Under the pieces are notes generated by a model. The model was given only the letters and a program-made list of their open reading frames with translations, did no database searches and was not told the origin of the DNA. From CALMFG01 sp963674805 (GTDB lineage Bacteria > Bacillota > Clostridia > Christensenellales > CALMFG01), in assembly GCA_963674805.2 (NCBI GenBank), contig CAXXNY010000009.1, positions 124,001 to 188,000 of the forward strand: DNA of 64,000 nucleotides, given 5' to 3'. Shown here in pieces: positions 25,657 to 34,859 of the stretch. The first letter of the stretch is position 1. The number at the start of each line of letters is the position of its first letter. A program made the translations under genes and the position numbers.

Positions 25657-26694
25657 TCATTGTTCTTGCTGTGATGGCTGTTCCGTAACGGATTCAAGCA
25701 CCGTCAGTTCTTCCTCTTCATCAGGAATAACAATTTTCGCTGTGAACTTTCCAGGAAATAGTGTTTCATATGTCACAATACCAACAATACCATCCGTATC
25801 AAGGCCATACTGCATTTGAAATGCTATTACTGCAGCTTCTGACTCTTGTCCAAACCAACCGTCAATTTTGCCTTCATAATAACCTAGAGAATGAAGCTCG
25901 CTTTGAATCTCGCTAATTCGTGGTTGCAGATACCAATATGCAAGGAACTGCGCACCCGTTTGCTTACTGATGTCACGCCATATCTGCTTATATCTTATTT
26001 TGGGTTCAAGTGGATTTCTAACAAACTGATCCAGTTGGTATGCTTTGATATTGTCCAGAATGCCGAGGATTGGCCTGTTTTGAATATTACCGTCCCCTAC
26101 ATAATGAGGATCAGACGCATAACCGCACTCTTTAATACACTTTGCAGCATCGGTGGAGTTGTATGCTTGTCTAACCGGCAAATAACGGGTATCCATCATT
26201 AATCGGCAATAACCACGTACGCCTTCCTCAAAACTTTCAAAAGCTTCAAAAGGCAAATCCAGAACATCATTCTTTCCATCAATATATTCATTTGTTGCTC
26301 CTAAATAACCAGTACCTTTAATGCCATATGGATTATTTCCTTCTCTGCTTAGTCTTGATGATAGAAAGCTCGATTCCATAAACAATTGAGCAAGTGCCGC
26401 TGGCTTGTGTAGTCCAAATACAGCATATTCGTCGAGTATCGGCTCTACTAATGTCGCAACAGCTATTACTGCTGCTTGCCTTCCAGATTCGGATTTTATT
26501 GCTTGATAGTATTCATAGACTTGCTGCCCAGATACTTCTTTCTTTATATCTGCTTCGCCTTCGGTGTCACTGATACTATTCTCATTTTCCTCAATTTCTT
26601 CTGCGGTCGCTGCTTCCGCAGCAAATACTTGTATGCTCGGAATAAAAAAAATGAATATAATAAGCGCAATCAAAATAATATTATTTCTTAACAT
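25657..26694 (-). CDS. Secreted glucosaminidase with peptidoglycan-binding domain
   Basis: A 345-residue exported protein. Residues 1-25 are a signal peptide ending FAAEAA. Residues ~100-230 match a bacterial N-acetylglucosaminidase (LytD/FlgJ-like) domain, with AALAQLFMESSFLSSRLSREG (the Glu is the likely catalytic acid) and NNPYGIKGTGYLG. Residues ~265-315 are a peptidoglycan-binding-1 repeat (IQSELHSLGYYEGKIDGWFG). A Glu-rich tail ends the protein. It probably remodels the cell wall. It appears to be monocistronic, with a GGGTGAGG site before the ATG. Confidence 0.85.
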   Translation of the reverse strand: MLRNNIILIALIIFIFFIPSIQVFAAEAATAEEIEENENSISDTEGEADIKKEVSGQQVYEYYQAIKSESGRQAAVIAVATLVEPILDEYAVFGLHKPAALAQLFMESSFLSSRLSREGNNPYGIKGTGYLGATNEYIDGKNDVLDLPFEAFESFEEGVRGYCRLMMDTRYLPVRQAYNSTDAAKCIKECGYASDPHYVGDGNIQNRPILGILDNIKAYQLDQFVRNPLEPKIRYKQIWRDISKQTGAQFLAYWYLQPRISEIQSELHSLGYYEGKIDGWFGQESEAAVIAFQMQYGLDTDGIVGIVTYETLFPGKFTAKIVIPDEEEELTVLESVTEQPSQQEQ

Positions 26695-27020
26695 ACCCTC
26701 ACCCTTTGAATAATTGTAACATATATGACACTATAGTAGTATTATTAACGGTGATAATATATAGATAGCAGCGCAATAACCGACAATCAACTCTTCATAT
26801 GCTTACCCTCATGATCAATTGTCGCGATACTAAAACAGGCTTTCTCATTTATAATGGTTGACTCGTCTTCATAGCTTGCGTTAAGCGGAAGTATTGCTTG
26901 GACAATCATTACAGCAGAGAAAATATTCATTTTTATCTCTAAAAAAATTAACGTAGTTTCATATGTCATTTATTAAACTGTATATTACGCTTTTAGCTAG
27001 AACACCATTTTTATACTCAT
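26695..27020. other. Intergenic stretch without a convincing gene
   Basis: The stretch upstream of the glucosaminidase gene is AT-rich. A 60-codon frame on the minus strand (26787-26969) has no ribosome binding site and no recognisable family, so I do not call it a gene. The glucosaminidase promoter should lie here but no clear -35/-10 pair was identified. Confidence 0.5.
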
Positions 27021-27305
27021 TCATGTACCAGTTGCAATTCCTATGTCACAAAAGGCTCTTTTTTTGACCTTAAAAATCACAAAGGACTCCTTCAACAAAA
27101 TGCCGAAAAAGTCCCACATAGTACGGAATTCTGACAGACAGCAAGGAAAGTCTTGCAATGCCCTGCTCGCTTTCGCTCACACCGCTCTGCTAAAACCGCC
27201 TACACAGCGGCGTTTTCTTTGCGCCTTACACCTCTCGGTTTCAAATTGGTTCTGTTCATCTCCAGATACCCTGCAAATAACAACTTCTGCTTGAAACTCA
27301 CTCAT
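27021..27305 (-). pseudogene. Small open frame interrupted by one internal stop
   Basis: From an ATG at 27305 the minus strand reads 94 codons to a stop at 27021, with a single in-frame TGA at 27177-27179 (codon 43). The translation is basic and Cys-containing (ERCKAQRKRRCVGGFSRAV before the stop, LSEFRTMWDFFGILLKESF after it). The segment is noticeably richer in G+C than its surroundings and contains an AAAACCGCC hairpin. It may be a remnant of a mobile element, which I infer only from composition and decay. No family is assigned. Confidence 0.35.
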
Positions 27306-27319
27306 GTGTTCAGTTAAAA

Positions 27320-28498
27320 CTATAATTCAAACAGTTTTTTGGGATAATCAGATAACATTTCGACACCGTTTTTCTTGACGCAAACACTGTCTTCAATTCT
27401 TAGCCCAATACCCTTGTCATCGCTTCCCAAGAAAATGTCAACACAAAACGTAAGGTTTTTATCCAAAATATAGTCTGATTCAATTTCTATCCAGGGAGGT
27501 TCTCCTTCCATGATACCAATCCCGTGGCAAGGCCCGTATAATAGCCATTTTTCAAAGCCAAGCTTATAAATGGCATTTTGATGCGCTTCGGCCACATCAT
27601 GTGCATTAACGCCCGCTTTCAAAGTCTCGACAACGGCTTTATGTCCAGCATAACCTGCTGCAATTAGTTTTTTTTGCAGCTCATTCGCTTTGCCTATCAC
27701 AATCGGCCTGCCAATGCTGGAAGCGTACCCTTCATATCTTGCGCCTATCTGTATCATAACCATATCGCCTGGTTTTACTTTTTTATTTCGCGCTCTGCTT
27801 ATTGCCTGGTTCGATCCATTCCCCGCCAGCACCCACGTGGGATAGGCTTCACTTTCTGCCCCCAATTCATACATTTTTGATACAGCCAGTCCACGTATCT
27901 GCAGTTCCGTCATCTCTGGTTTAATATTATCCAACACAAAATCGAACGCTTTTGTTGTAATCATTGCCGCTTTTTTCATGCACTTTATTTCATTTTCGCT
28001 TTTAATGGATTTTAATCTGTTAATAAGCCCATCTGCTGAAACAACCTCCACATCACCATACCTTCCAACTGCCTCTGATAAATCCTTAAGTATTGTTGCA
28101 GAGATAATCGCCCAGCCGGCTATACCTATTTTTTTAATTTCTTTCCCGTTTGTCAGTTCATCAATCACACTATTGAAGTCATCCAGCTTTTCTCCCGGAT
28201 ACTCAGGCTCTGAAGACTCTCTGAACGACTTTAGCCGTCGGATTTTCTTTATGCGCGACCTGTCTTTTGCATATGTCATACTCTCAGGCCCAATTAATAA
28301 AAGCGGCGCTTTATCCGGCGCAATTAATACACCGGCCGTTTCAAACGACGGCCAGTAATCAGACAGATACCGCACATATTGCTGTTCAGCCTCATTGCTG
28401 AAACAAAGGAGCAAATCTATGCCCGCTTGCACCATCGCCTTTTGAACACTTTTCTCACGAAGTACAAACTCACTATCCGGTATTCTAATATCAGTCAT
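27320..28498 (-). CDS. M24-family ('pita-bread' fold) protein 1, without metal-ligand aspartates
   Basis: A 392-residue homologue of aminopeptidase P and creatinase: a creatinase-type N domain (1-~160) followed by a pita-bread domain. The active-site His is in YGPCHGIGIMEG (His325) and a Glu in GLRIEDSV (Glu369). The two aspartates of the usual DxG and SDxTR motifs are missing (QIG at 250-252, SSIGR nearby), and the EPG glutamate is Asp354. Such a site cannot hold a normal dinuclear metal centre, as in metal-free creatinase. It probably hydrolyses a small C-N bonded substrate and not a peptide. It is the last gene of the operon. RBS GGAGG. Confidence 0.8.
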   Translation of the reverse strand: MTDIRIPDSEFVLREKSVQKAMVQAGIDLLLCFSNEAEQQYVRYLSDYWPSFETAGVLIAPDKAPLLLIGPESMTYAKDRSRIKKIRRLKSFRESSEPEYPGEKLDDFNSVIDELTNGKEIKKIGIAGWAIISATILKDLSEAVGRYGDVEVVSADGLINRLKSIKSENEIKCMKKAAMITTKAFDFVLDNIKPEMTELQIRGLAVSKMYELGAESEAYPTWVLAGNGSNQAISRARNKKVKPGDMVMIQIGARYEGYASSIGRPIVIGKANELQKKLIAAGYAGHKAVVETLKAGVNAHDVAEAHQNAIYKLGFEKWLLYGPCHGIGIMEGEPPWIEIESDYILDKNLTFCVDIFLGSDDKGIGLRIEDSVCVKKNGVEMLSDYPKKLFEL

Positions 28499-28608
28499 GC
28501 GTCCTCCAATAACTCTTCACTGCAGCAAGCGCACCCTCTACCATCATGCTTTGGTGAAATAAAGGCGCAGCACTCAGTAGTAATCAAGGTATTTTTATTT
28601 CTTTATTC

Positions 28609-28968
28609 TTATACGCTGAAGCCCTGTACCGGATAGTAGGCCATGTCTTTGCGTCTGTCCAGACGGCCGAAGTTTGCCACAACCGGCACATCGCTGTTAA
28701 CCACCAGCGCATATTGTCCGAACGGGATGCTGAGTTTCTGTTCACCGATCGGGAAGTCCATCCTGAAGCAGTTCACACGCTTTGCCGGTACAGTTATTTT
28801 TACGCCTACCACCGGGTCCTTATCTTCATAGAAGATGTCCAGGCTGAGGTGTGCGTCCTTGTCGTTGGTGTTCAGCACCATCAATGCCTCATGTCCCAAC
28901 GGTTCCTGTTTGCCCTGCGGAGGCAGGTCGCCGTCCGCGAAAACCCAAATCTTTTTACCTAAATTCAT
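28609..28968 (-). CDS. Sensory rhodopsin transducer (ASRT) family protein
   Basis: A 119-residue soluble beta-sandwich protein. The segments KIWVFADGDLPP, GHEALMVLNTNDKDAHLSLDIFYED, KITVPAKRVNCFRMD and YALVVNSDVPVVANFGRLD match the ASRT family, named after the Anabaena sensory rhodopsin transducer. Members without a rhodopsin partner occur next to sugar and peptidase genes and are predicted to bind carbohydrates or similar ligands. No rhodopsin gene is visible here. It lies between two M24 genes with 20 nt to its upstream neighbour. RBS GGAGG. Function in this operon is unknown. Confidence 0.85.
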   Translation of the reverse strand: MNLGKKIWVFADGDLPPQGKQEPLGHEALMVLNTNDKDAHLSLDIFYEDKDPVVGVKITVPAKRVNCFRMDFPIGEQKLSIPFGQYALVVNSDVPVVANFGRLDRRKDMAYYPVQGFSV

Positions 28969-28988
28969 TGTCTTCCTCCAAATCGCTT

Positions 28989-30161
28989 TTACAGGTCCTG
29001 CATAAAGTAGTCGTCCATTTTCTTAGAAAACGGTTCGCATCCGGTCTCGGTAATGATGTACCCGGTTTCGATTCTGGCGCCCTTAAACTTCGGATGCCCG
29101 AAGAAGCTGACGTCCACCATGACCGCCATTCCCGGCTGTAACACATCATCACTGTTCGGGCCAAAGAACGGTGCTTCGGCTTCCATTAATCCGATGGTAT
29201 GGGCAAACGGGCAGACCAGATACTGGATCAGTCCCTTTTCGGTGAAGTATTTGCGTCCCGGCACATCGATTTCACGTCCCGATACGCCCGGCTTTAACAT
29301 CGCTTTGGTCAGCCTTAAGGTTTCACGCAGGTAGTTCATGCAGTCTTTTTGTTCTGATGTGAATGTTCCGGATACCGGCAGATTGTCGCCGAATGTTCCG
29401 GCATATCCCATATAACGGGGTGCAATCCCGATCATGACGGTTTCGCCGGCCTCCATCTTCTTGTTAATCGCGGTCGGCACCACCGCTTTTGCGCGGTCGC
29501 CGCTGCCCACAATGGTGGTATAGGCAAAGCTGCTTGCGCCCATTGACCGGCATACCGCTTCTCCGGCTGCCGCCACTTCATATTCATATGCGCCGGGGGC
29601 AATCTTTGCCCGCATGGCATCATAAGCAAGATCCGTCATTTCAACGGCCTTTTTCATGTTCTCAAGTTCCCAAGGCGATTTAATCGCGCGCAGCACTTCG
29701 TATTCGGCCGTGATGTCAACAAACTCTGTATTTGAAAAGCCTTCTTCAAGTTGTGTATATACCAGGTGGGGAATCGTTGCCGTTCCGACAAAACCCAGCC
29801 TTTTAATCACGGTTCCGCCCTGCTTTAACTCGTCATTCAGCTTTTTAAAGTCAATAATCGTGGCGTTGGGATATTCCTCATCCGGAACCATGAACACGGG
29901 GAAATTCCTGGTGTTCTTTATCGCGCTGCTCATTTCAGCAAACGGTTCGCTCTCCGGACCTCCCAGCAAAAGCGGTTCGCCTTTGATCGGTACCAGCACC
30001 GCGCCGCTCTCAAACTGCGGGCACCAGCCGGTCAGGTACCATCCGTTCGCTATATTCAGTTCATCATAATATATAAGCGCAGCATCAAGGTTTTTCCGCT
30101 CTAATATCTCTTTTACTTTCTCTATCCTTTTACTGGTTTCTTCGTTGTTATAGTATGACAT
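28989..30161 (-). CDS. M24-family protein 2, without metal-ligand aspartates
   Basis: A 390-residue paralogue of the proteins at 27320 and 34860, with the same two-domain creatinase-like layout. The catalytic His is retained in CPFAHTIGLMEAEAPFF and a Glu in GARIETGYII. The metal-binding aspartates are replaced (VMIGIAPRYMGYAGTFGD). It starts at 30161 after GAGGATG. It follows the binding-protein gene after a strong hairpin (30294-30316). Substrate unknown, and a creatinase-like hydrolase is the best comparison. Confidence 0.8.
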   Translation of the reverse strand: MSYYNNEETSKRIEKVKEILERKNLDAALIYYDELNIANGWYLTGWCPQFESGAVLVPIKGEPLLLGGPESEPFAEMSSAIKNTRNFPVFMVPDEEYPNATIIDFKKLNDELKQGGTVIKRLGFVGTATIPHLVYTQLEEGFSNTEFVDITAEYEVLRAIKSPWELENMKKAVEMTDLAYDAMRAKIAPGAYEYEVAAAGEAVCRSMGASSFAYTTIVGSGDRAKAVVPTAINKKMEAGETVMIGIAPRYMGYAGTFGDNLPVSGTFTSEQKDCMNYLRETLRLTKAMLKPGVSGREIDVPGRKYFTEKGLIQYLVCPFAHTIGLMEAEAPFFGPNSDDVLQPGMAVMVDVSFFGHPKFKGARIETGYIITETGCEPFSKKMDDYFMQDL

Positions 30162-30293
30162 ATACTCATCCTCTTAAAATTCTACTTAACCTTAAAGATA
30201 ATGGCTTCACCATATGCTTAAGATATCGCTCACTTTTACGTTTCTGGAAAACACCATCGTTCCACAGCAATAGTGTTTAATGAATTTAATTAT

Positions 30294-30316
30294 GGGAGGG
30301 CTTTATATGCCCTCCC
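30294..30316 (-). other. Stable intercistronic hairpin after the binding-protein gene
   Basis: Perfect 8-bp GC-rich stem GGGAGGGC / GCCCTCCC with a 7-nt loop, 10 nt after the stop of the binding-protein gene. No T-run follows on the minus strand. It probably protects the upstream mRNA or partly terminates, so the binding protein would be made in excess. Confidence 0.65.
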
Positions 30317-30325
30317 ACGTTATTT

Positions 30326-31282
30326 TTAGAACCAGTGGAAATCGTCAATGTCTTCAGCATAAATTGGACCAGTTGGGTTAACGACCCAATGTTCCACGTC
30401 TTCACCTTCTAAGAGTTTGCCAAGCATTTCTACGGATAAGCCGCCTTCTGTATAAGGATCCTGTGCTACGCTTGCAAACAAGTCACCGCTAAGCAGTTTT
30501 TCTTTTACAATCAGGTCTTGGCCTTGGCAGATAATGCCCAGTTTGCCCACATATCCGGCCGCTTCGATTGCCGAATATGCGCCTTGGAACATACCGCCAT
30601 CCTGTGCGACAACCAGGTCGATTTGATCTCCGTATTTTGTCAGCAGGTCATCCATTATTGTCATTGCTTTGGACGGGTCATATTCAGCATACTGATGATC
30701 ATTCAGAATCACAATATCTGTTCCGGCAAGCACTTCTTCAATTCCTTCTGTTAAGTGAGTCGTATAACTGGAACCCGGGCTGCCTTCAATATACGCAACA
30801 TTCTTGGTCGCTGTATCATTTTCTTCAAAGTACTCGATGATTAATCTGCCCAAGTTTCTGCCTATCTCAACTTCATCCGAAGCGATCATGCAGGGGACCT
30901 GATCAATCACAGAATCGTCAACCATAGTATTCAGCGCTACCCAGGGAATCCCGGTCGAATTCAGATATTCAACGATAGGCGGGGTAGATGCCGTATCTCC
31001 CGGCCAATAAATGAGGCCGTCATATCCATCGGCAACCGCTGTTTTAAACTGTGCAAGCTGTTTATCCGCGTTTGCTTCCCCATCAACAATCTGAATTTCA
31101 TATCCGAGTTCTGCGGCTTTTGTTTCCACAGCATCCTGCAGCGGCGCAGCATACGGTGCCGTATAATACGCGCTAGACATAAATATACGTTTTGCACCGC
31201 CTGAGTCTGCCTTTTGTGCACACCCTAGCAAACCAGCTACAAGCAATAGCATCACCATGAGAAGTATTATTATTTTCTTCAT
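30326..31282 (-). CDS. Sugar ABC transporter substrate-binding lipoprotein
   Basis: An RbsB-type binding lipoprotein of 318 residues. It has a lipobox in LVAGLLGCAQ, and a two-lobe domain with FMSSAYYTAPYAAPLQDAVE, TGIPWVALNTMVDD and AQDGGMFQGAYSAIEAAGYV. The start is the ATG at 31282 following GGAGGATGTTGTG. The GTG directly before it is the alternative. It works with two permeases and one ATPase encoded upstream. Ligand unknown. Confidence 0.9.
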   Translation of the reverse strand: MKKIIILLMVMLLLVAGLLGCAQKADSGGAKRIFMSSAYYTAPYAAPLQDAVETKAAELGYEIQIVDGEANADKQLAQFKTAVADGYDGLIYWPGDTASTPPIVEYLNSTGIPWVALNTMVDDSVIDQVPCMIASDEVEIGRNLGRLIIEYFEENDTATKNVAYIEGSPGSSYTTHLTEGIEEVLAGTDIVILNDHQYAEYDPSKAMTIMDDLLTKYGDQIDLVVAQDGGMFQGAYSAIEAAGYVGKLGIICQGQDLIVKEKLLSGDLFASVAQDPYTEGGLSVEMLGKLLEGEDVEHWVVNPTGPIYAEDIDDFHWF

Positions 31283-31336
31283 CACAACATCCTCCTTATT
31301 TTTTTATTATTGCGCATGCAATAAAAAACTTATATT

Positions 31337-32296
31337 TCATGCCTTTTGGCGCATATTCGTAATCGCATCCAACATAATAACTGTAATCAGCACAGCTCCG
31401 CGAACAAACTTCTGCATAGAACCGCCAACACCCAAGATCGTTAACGCATTAAACAACACCGCCATCAGTAAGACGCCGATGATGGTCCGGTGTACACCGC
31501 CGCTGCCACCTAAAAGGCTGGTCCCGCCAATGACTGTAGCCGCAACGCAGTATAAAGCTAAATCTGATCCATAGGGCGCCCATCCCGCCATGATCCGGGA
31601 ACAATATAGCATCCCGGAAATAGCCGCACATATTCCCAGTATCACAAATATAATAAATTTACTGAACTTAACATTAATGCCTGAAAGACGCGCAACTTCA
31701 TAGTTGCCGCCCGTCGCATAAATATTTCTGCCAAATCGCGTATACTTAAGAAACCAGATAAAAATGATGATGATTAAAGCAAATACCATTGGTGAAATGG
31801 TAATGCCAAAGAAATTAAATTGTTTAATCGCGTATAAAACCGCATTATCCGTATTAATGGGCTGCGCATCCGTTACCGCATACGCCAGACCCTTAATCGC
31901 CGTCATGGTGCCGAGTGTAGCGACAAATGCCGGCATTTTAACTAATGAAACCAGCACACCGTTAAAAGCGCCAAACACGCCGCCCAGAAAAAGCGTGATA
32001 AAAAATGCGGGTAAAATCCCAAGCGAATTACAGCACATGCAAAAAATCACTGTTGACCACGCAAATACCGAAGACACGGATAAATCAAACTCAGCGCAAA
32101 TAATGGCTGCTGTCATCGCACATGCCGTCACACCATAGACGGAAAGCTCATTGATTATGTTCGTTATATTGTCCCATGAAGCAAACGATCGTCTGGTGAT
32201 TGTCATAAAAAGCACAAATGCGATTAATATGATCGAAACAGCATTCCTGATCAGAAATGTTTGAAGATTGTCTTTATCCATTATAAGCTTTCTCAT
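31337..32296 (-). CDS. Sugar ABC transporter permease, RbsC type (second of two)
   Basis: A 319-residue membrane protein with about nine hydrophobic segments, the family motif CAEFDLSVSSVFAWS and the coupling segment VARLSGINVKFSKFIIFV. Its start at 32296 (RBS AAGGAG) lies inside the end of the preceding permease gene, with an overlap of 23 nt. With that gene it should form a heterodimeric channel. Confidence 0.92.
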   Translation of the reverse strand: MRKLIMDKDNLQTFLIRNAVSIILIAFVLFMTITRRSFASWDNITNIINELSVYGVTACAMTAAIICAEFDLSVSSVFAWSTVIFCMCCNSLGILPAFFITLFLGGVFGAFNGVLVSLVKMPAFVATLGTMTAIKGLAYAVTDAQPINTDNAVLYAIKQFNFFGITISPMVFALIIIIFIWFLKYTRFGRNIYATGGNYEVARLSGINVKFSKFIIFVILGICAAISGMLYCSRIMAGWAPYGSDLALYCVAATVIGGTSLLGGSGGVHRTIIGVLLMAVLFNALTILGVGGSMQKFVRGAVLITVIMLDAITNMRQKA

Positions 32297-33275
32297 TTGA
32301 CATCTCCTTTATATTGATACGCTTATTCCAAATATCCATTGCAACCGCAACAATAATCAGCATGCCTTTAACGATTTGCTGGTTATACGCTGTGATCCCA
32401 ATAATATTAAGTGCATTGCCCATAACCCCAATCGCAAGCACCCCGATGACCGTACGCGATATACTGCCGCTCCCGCCAGTCAAGCTTGTCCCCCCAACCA
32501 CTACCGCTGCGATTGCATCCAACTCAAATCCCAGACCCGCAGTTGGGTTCGATGATGTGACACGCGAACAGAGCACCACTGCAGCTAATCCTGACAGCAG
32601 GCCGGAGATTGCGAAATGGCTGATCCTGTTGGGTATTACTCTGATCCCGCTCATATTCGCTGCACTGATATTGCTGCCGATATAACTTAACTGCCTGCCA
32701 AAACGCGTTTTAACCAATATAATCTGCATCAGCACTGCTAAAGAAAGAAAAATGATGATTGGCGTCACGCCTTTCCCAAGCGATTTAAAAAAGCCCTCCG
32801 AAATCCGCCCCGCAATAAAAAGCCCGTTTGATGGGAATAACGCGATGGCGCCTGCCACGATTTGCATCCCGTATGTGATAATAAACGCCTCCCCGCTGCG
32901 GCCTTTAATCGAGGCAACCAGTACGCCGTTAATAAGCCCGATTCCCAATCCGGCCATTAAGCCCAGCAAGATCGCTATGTATTCATTCGTTCCTGAATTA
33001 ATTGAAAGTATCGTAATAACCCCGGTCAGGGATACAATCGATCCTACGGAAAGATCAAAAACGCCGCTGATAATACAGTACGTCATACCGCACGCGACTA
33101 TCCCAACCACTGAAACTTGACGCAGAATATTGAGTAAATTGTTAAAAGTCAAAAAATTCGGTTCAATGATTCCAGCTACAATGACAATCAGCAAAATCAC
33201 TAATACCAGACCGTTAGCTCGGAGTCCCTTTATAATATTTTTTGCCTGTACATTTTTCATATAATACCCCCGCAT
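32274..33275 (-). CDS. Sugar ABC transporter permease, RbsC type (first of two)
   Basis: A 333-residue permease with SGVFDLSVGSIVSLTGVI and AANMSGIRVIPNRISHFAI, the RbsC-type signature and coupling region. The first ATG overlaps the ATPase gene stop (TAATG at 33277-33273). A second ATG at 33260 has a GGGGG sequence in front and may be the true start, giving 328 residues. Partner of the next permease. Confidence 0.92.
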   Translation of the reverse strand: MRGYYMKNVQAKNIIKGLRANGLVLVILLIVIVAGIIEPNFLTFNNLLNILRQVSVVGIVACGMTYCIISGVFDLSVGSIVSLTGVITILSINSGTNEYIAILLGLMAGLGIGLINGVLVASIKGRSGEAFIITYGMQIVAGAIALFPSNGLFIAGRISEGFFKSLGKGVTPIIIFLSLAVLMQIILVKTRFGRQLSYIGSNISAANMSGIRVIPNRISHFAISGLLSGLAAVVLCSRVTSSNPTAGLGFELDAIAAVVVGGTSLTGGSGSISRTVIGVLAIGVMGNALNIIGITAYNQQIVKGMLIIVAVAMDIWNKRINIKEMSNEKAYNG

Positions 33276-34753
33276 TAATCAATTGCCAGATGCATCACAT
33301 TTTCCGCCGTTTTCTCGCTGCCGGTTAATTCTCCCATGATTTTCCCTTTATGCATCACGAGTATCCGGTCGCTCATGCCAAGGACTTCAGGAAGCTCAGA
33401 TGAAATCATAATGATTGTCTTTCCCTCTTCAACGAGTTTATTCATTAAACAATAAAATTCATATTTTGCACCAACGTCAATTCCGCGGGTCGGCTCATCC
33501 AATATTAAAATATCGACGTTTGAAAATAACCATTTTGCCAGAACGACTTTTTGCTGGTTCCCCCCTGACAGGTTCAGTACCAGTTGATTGACCGATGGGG
33601 TTTTGATATCCAGTAAATCTATATATTTTTGTCCCGCCGCTTTTTCAAGCCGATTATTAAGCATTAACTTGTTCATGATGCTTTTCAAGTTCGTAATCGT
33701 AATATTCTTGGAAAGGCTGAATGTCACCACAAGCCCTGTCTCTTTTCTGTCCTCCGTTAATAGCCCGATGGAATTATTCTTTCCGTCCCTTGTGGAACGC
33801 AGCACCACATTTTTCCCGTTTATGCTAATCGTGCCCTGATCCGCTTTAGCGGCGCCAAAGAGCGTTTCAGCAAGCTCAGTTCTGCCGGCTCCGACTAAAC
33901 CGGCAATACCCAAAATCTCACCTTTATGTATGTCGAAAGAAATATCATGCAGCAATTTATCGCGTCCGAGGCCGCGCACTTCCATTACCGGTGCACCAAC
34001 TTTTACTTTCCGTTTTGGGTATTCCATATCAATCGTACGCCCGACCATTTTTTCAATGATTTCTTCGCGCGTCACTTCAGAAACGGGTTTTACATCAATA
34101 ACCTCCCCATCACGCAGAATAGTCACCATATCGCATACTTTAAAAACCTCTTCAAGCTTATGGGATATATATATGATGGTAATTCCGTTTTTCTTCAGCG
34201 TCTTGATAATCTTAAAGAGCATCTCTTCTTCTTTTTCGGTTAATGACGAAGTCGGCTCATCCATAACGATTAATTTAGCATTGAATGAAAGTGCTTTCGC
34301 AATCTCAACCAGTTGCTTTTCTGCTGTGCTCAATTTACCTACGATGCGGTTAACATCAAATTTTAAGCCTAATCGTTTTAGCAGTCCGTTTGCTTCCTGC
34401 TTGATCTGCTTCCATCTAATGACCGATGTATCGTTATAACGGCCGAGAAAAATATTTTCAGCCACAGACAAAGTATTAATTAAATTAAATTCCTGGAATA
34501 TGATGCTGATGCCCTTCTCCTGCGCATCTTTTATGTTGGCTAAATGAATCGTGTTTCCCTCTAAAACAATTTCTCCGCTGTTAGCCTGGAACACACCGTT
34601 CAGCACTTTCATTAATGTCGATTTACCAGCACCGTTTTCGCCTACCAGCGCATGCACTTCACCTTTTTTTACCTTAAGGTTAACGTCATTAAGCGCAACG
34701 ACACCAGGAAACGTCTTTGTAATGCCTTTCATCTCCAAAACATATTTACTCAT
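33275..34753 (-). CDS. Sugar ABC transporter ATP-binding protein, RbsA type
   Basis: A 492-residue tandem ATPase. The first half has GENGAGKST, KLSTAEKQLVEIAKA and LIVMDEPTSSL. The second half has the degenerate GLVGAGRTE, LSGGNQQKVVLAKWL and ILILDEPTRGIDVG. It overlaps the downstream permease gene by one base, so translation is coupled. It is the second gene of the operon after the third M24 gene. Confidence 0.95.
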   Translation of the reverse strand: MSKYVLEMKGITKTFPGVVALNDVNLKVKKGEVHALVGENGAGKSTLMKVLNGVFQANSGEIVLEGNTIHLANIKDAQEKGISIIFQEFNLINTLSVAENIFLGRYNDTSVIRWKQIKQEANGLLKRLGLKFDVNRIVGKLSTAEKQLVEIAKALSFNAKLIVMDEPTSSLTEKEEEMLFKIIKTLKKNGITIIYISHKLEEVFKVCDMVTILRDGEVIDVKPVSEVTREEIIEKMVGRTIDMEYPKRKVKVGAPVMEVRGLGRDKLLHDISFDIHKGEILGIAGLVGAGRTELAETLFGAAKADQGTISINGKNVVLRSTRDGKNNSIGLLTEDRKETGLVVTFSLSKNITITNLKSIMNKLMLNNRLEKAAGQKYIDLLDIKTPSVNQLVLNLSGGNQQKVVLAKWLFSNVDILILDEPTRGIDVGAKYEFYCLMNKLVEEGKTIIMISSELPEVLGMSDRILVMHKGKIMGELTGSEKTAENVMHLAID

Positions 34754-34859
34754 TAATCTCTCGCCCTCATTCTCCGTTTACCGTTACATCTTCATTTCTT
34801 ATTCGGCTTGCTTTATCACCAATTTTAAACGATTAAAATATATAAAAATCTCAACCGGG

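Noticed and set aside
26787..26969. Small minus-strand frame of 60 codons
   Set aside because: No ribosome binding site, no family resemblance, and it lies in an AT-rich gap where such a frame can arise by chance.
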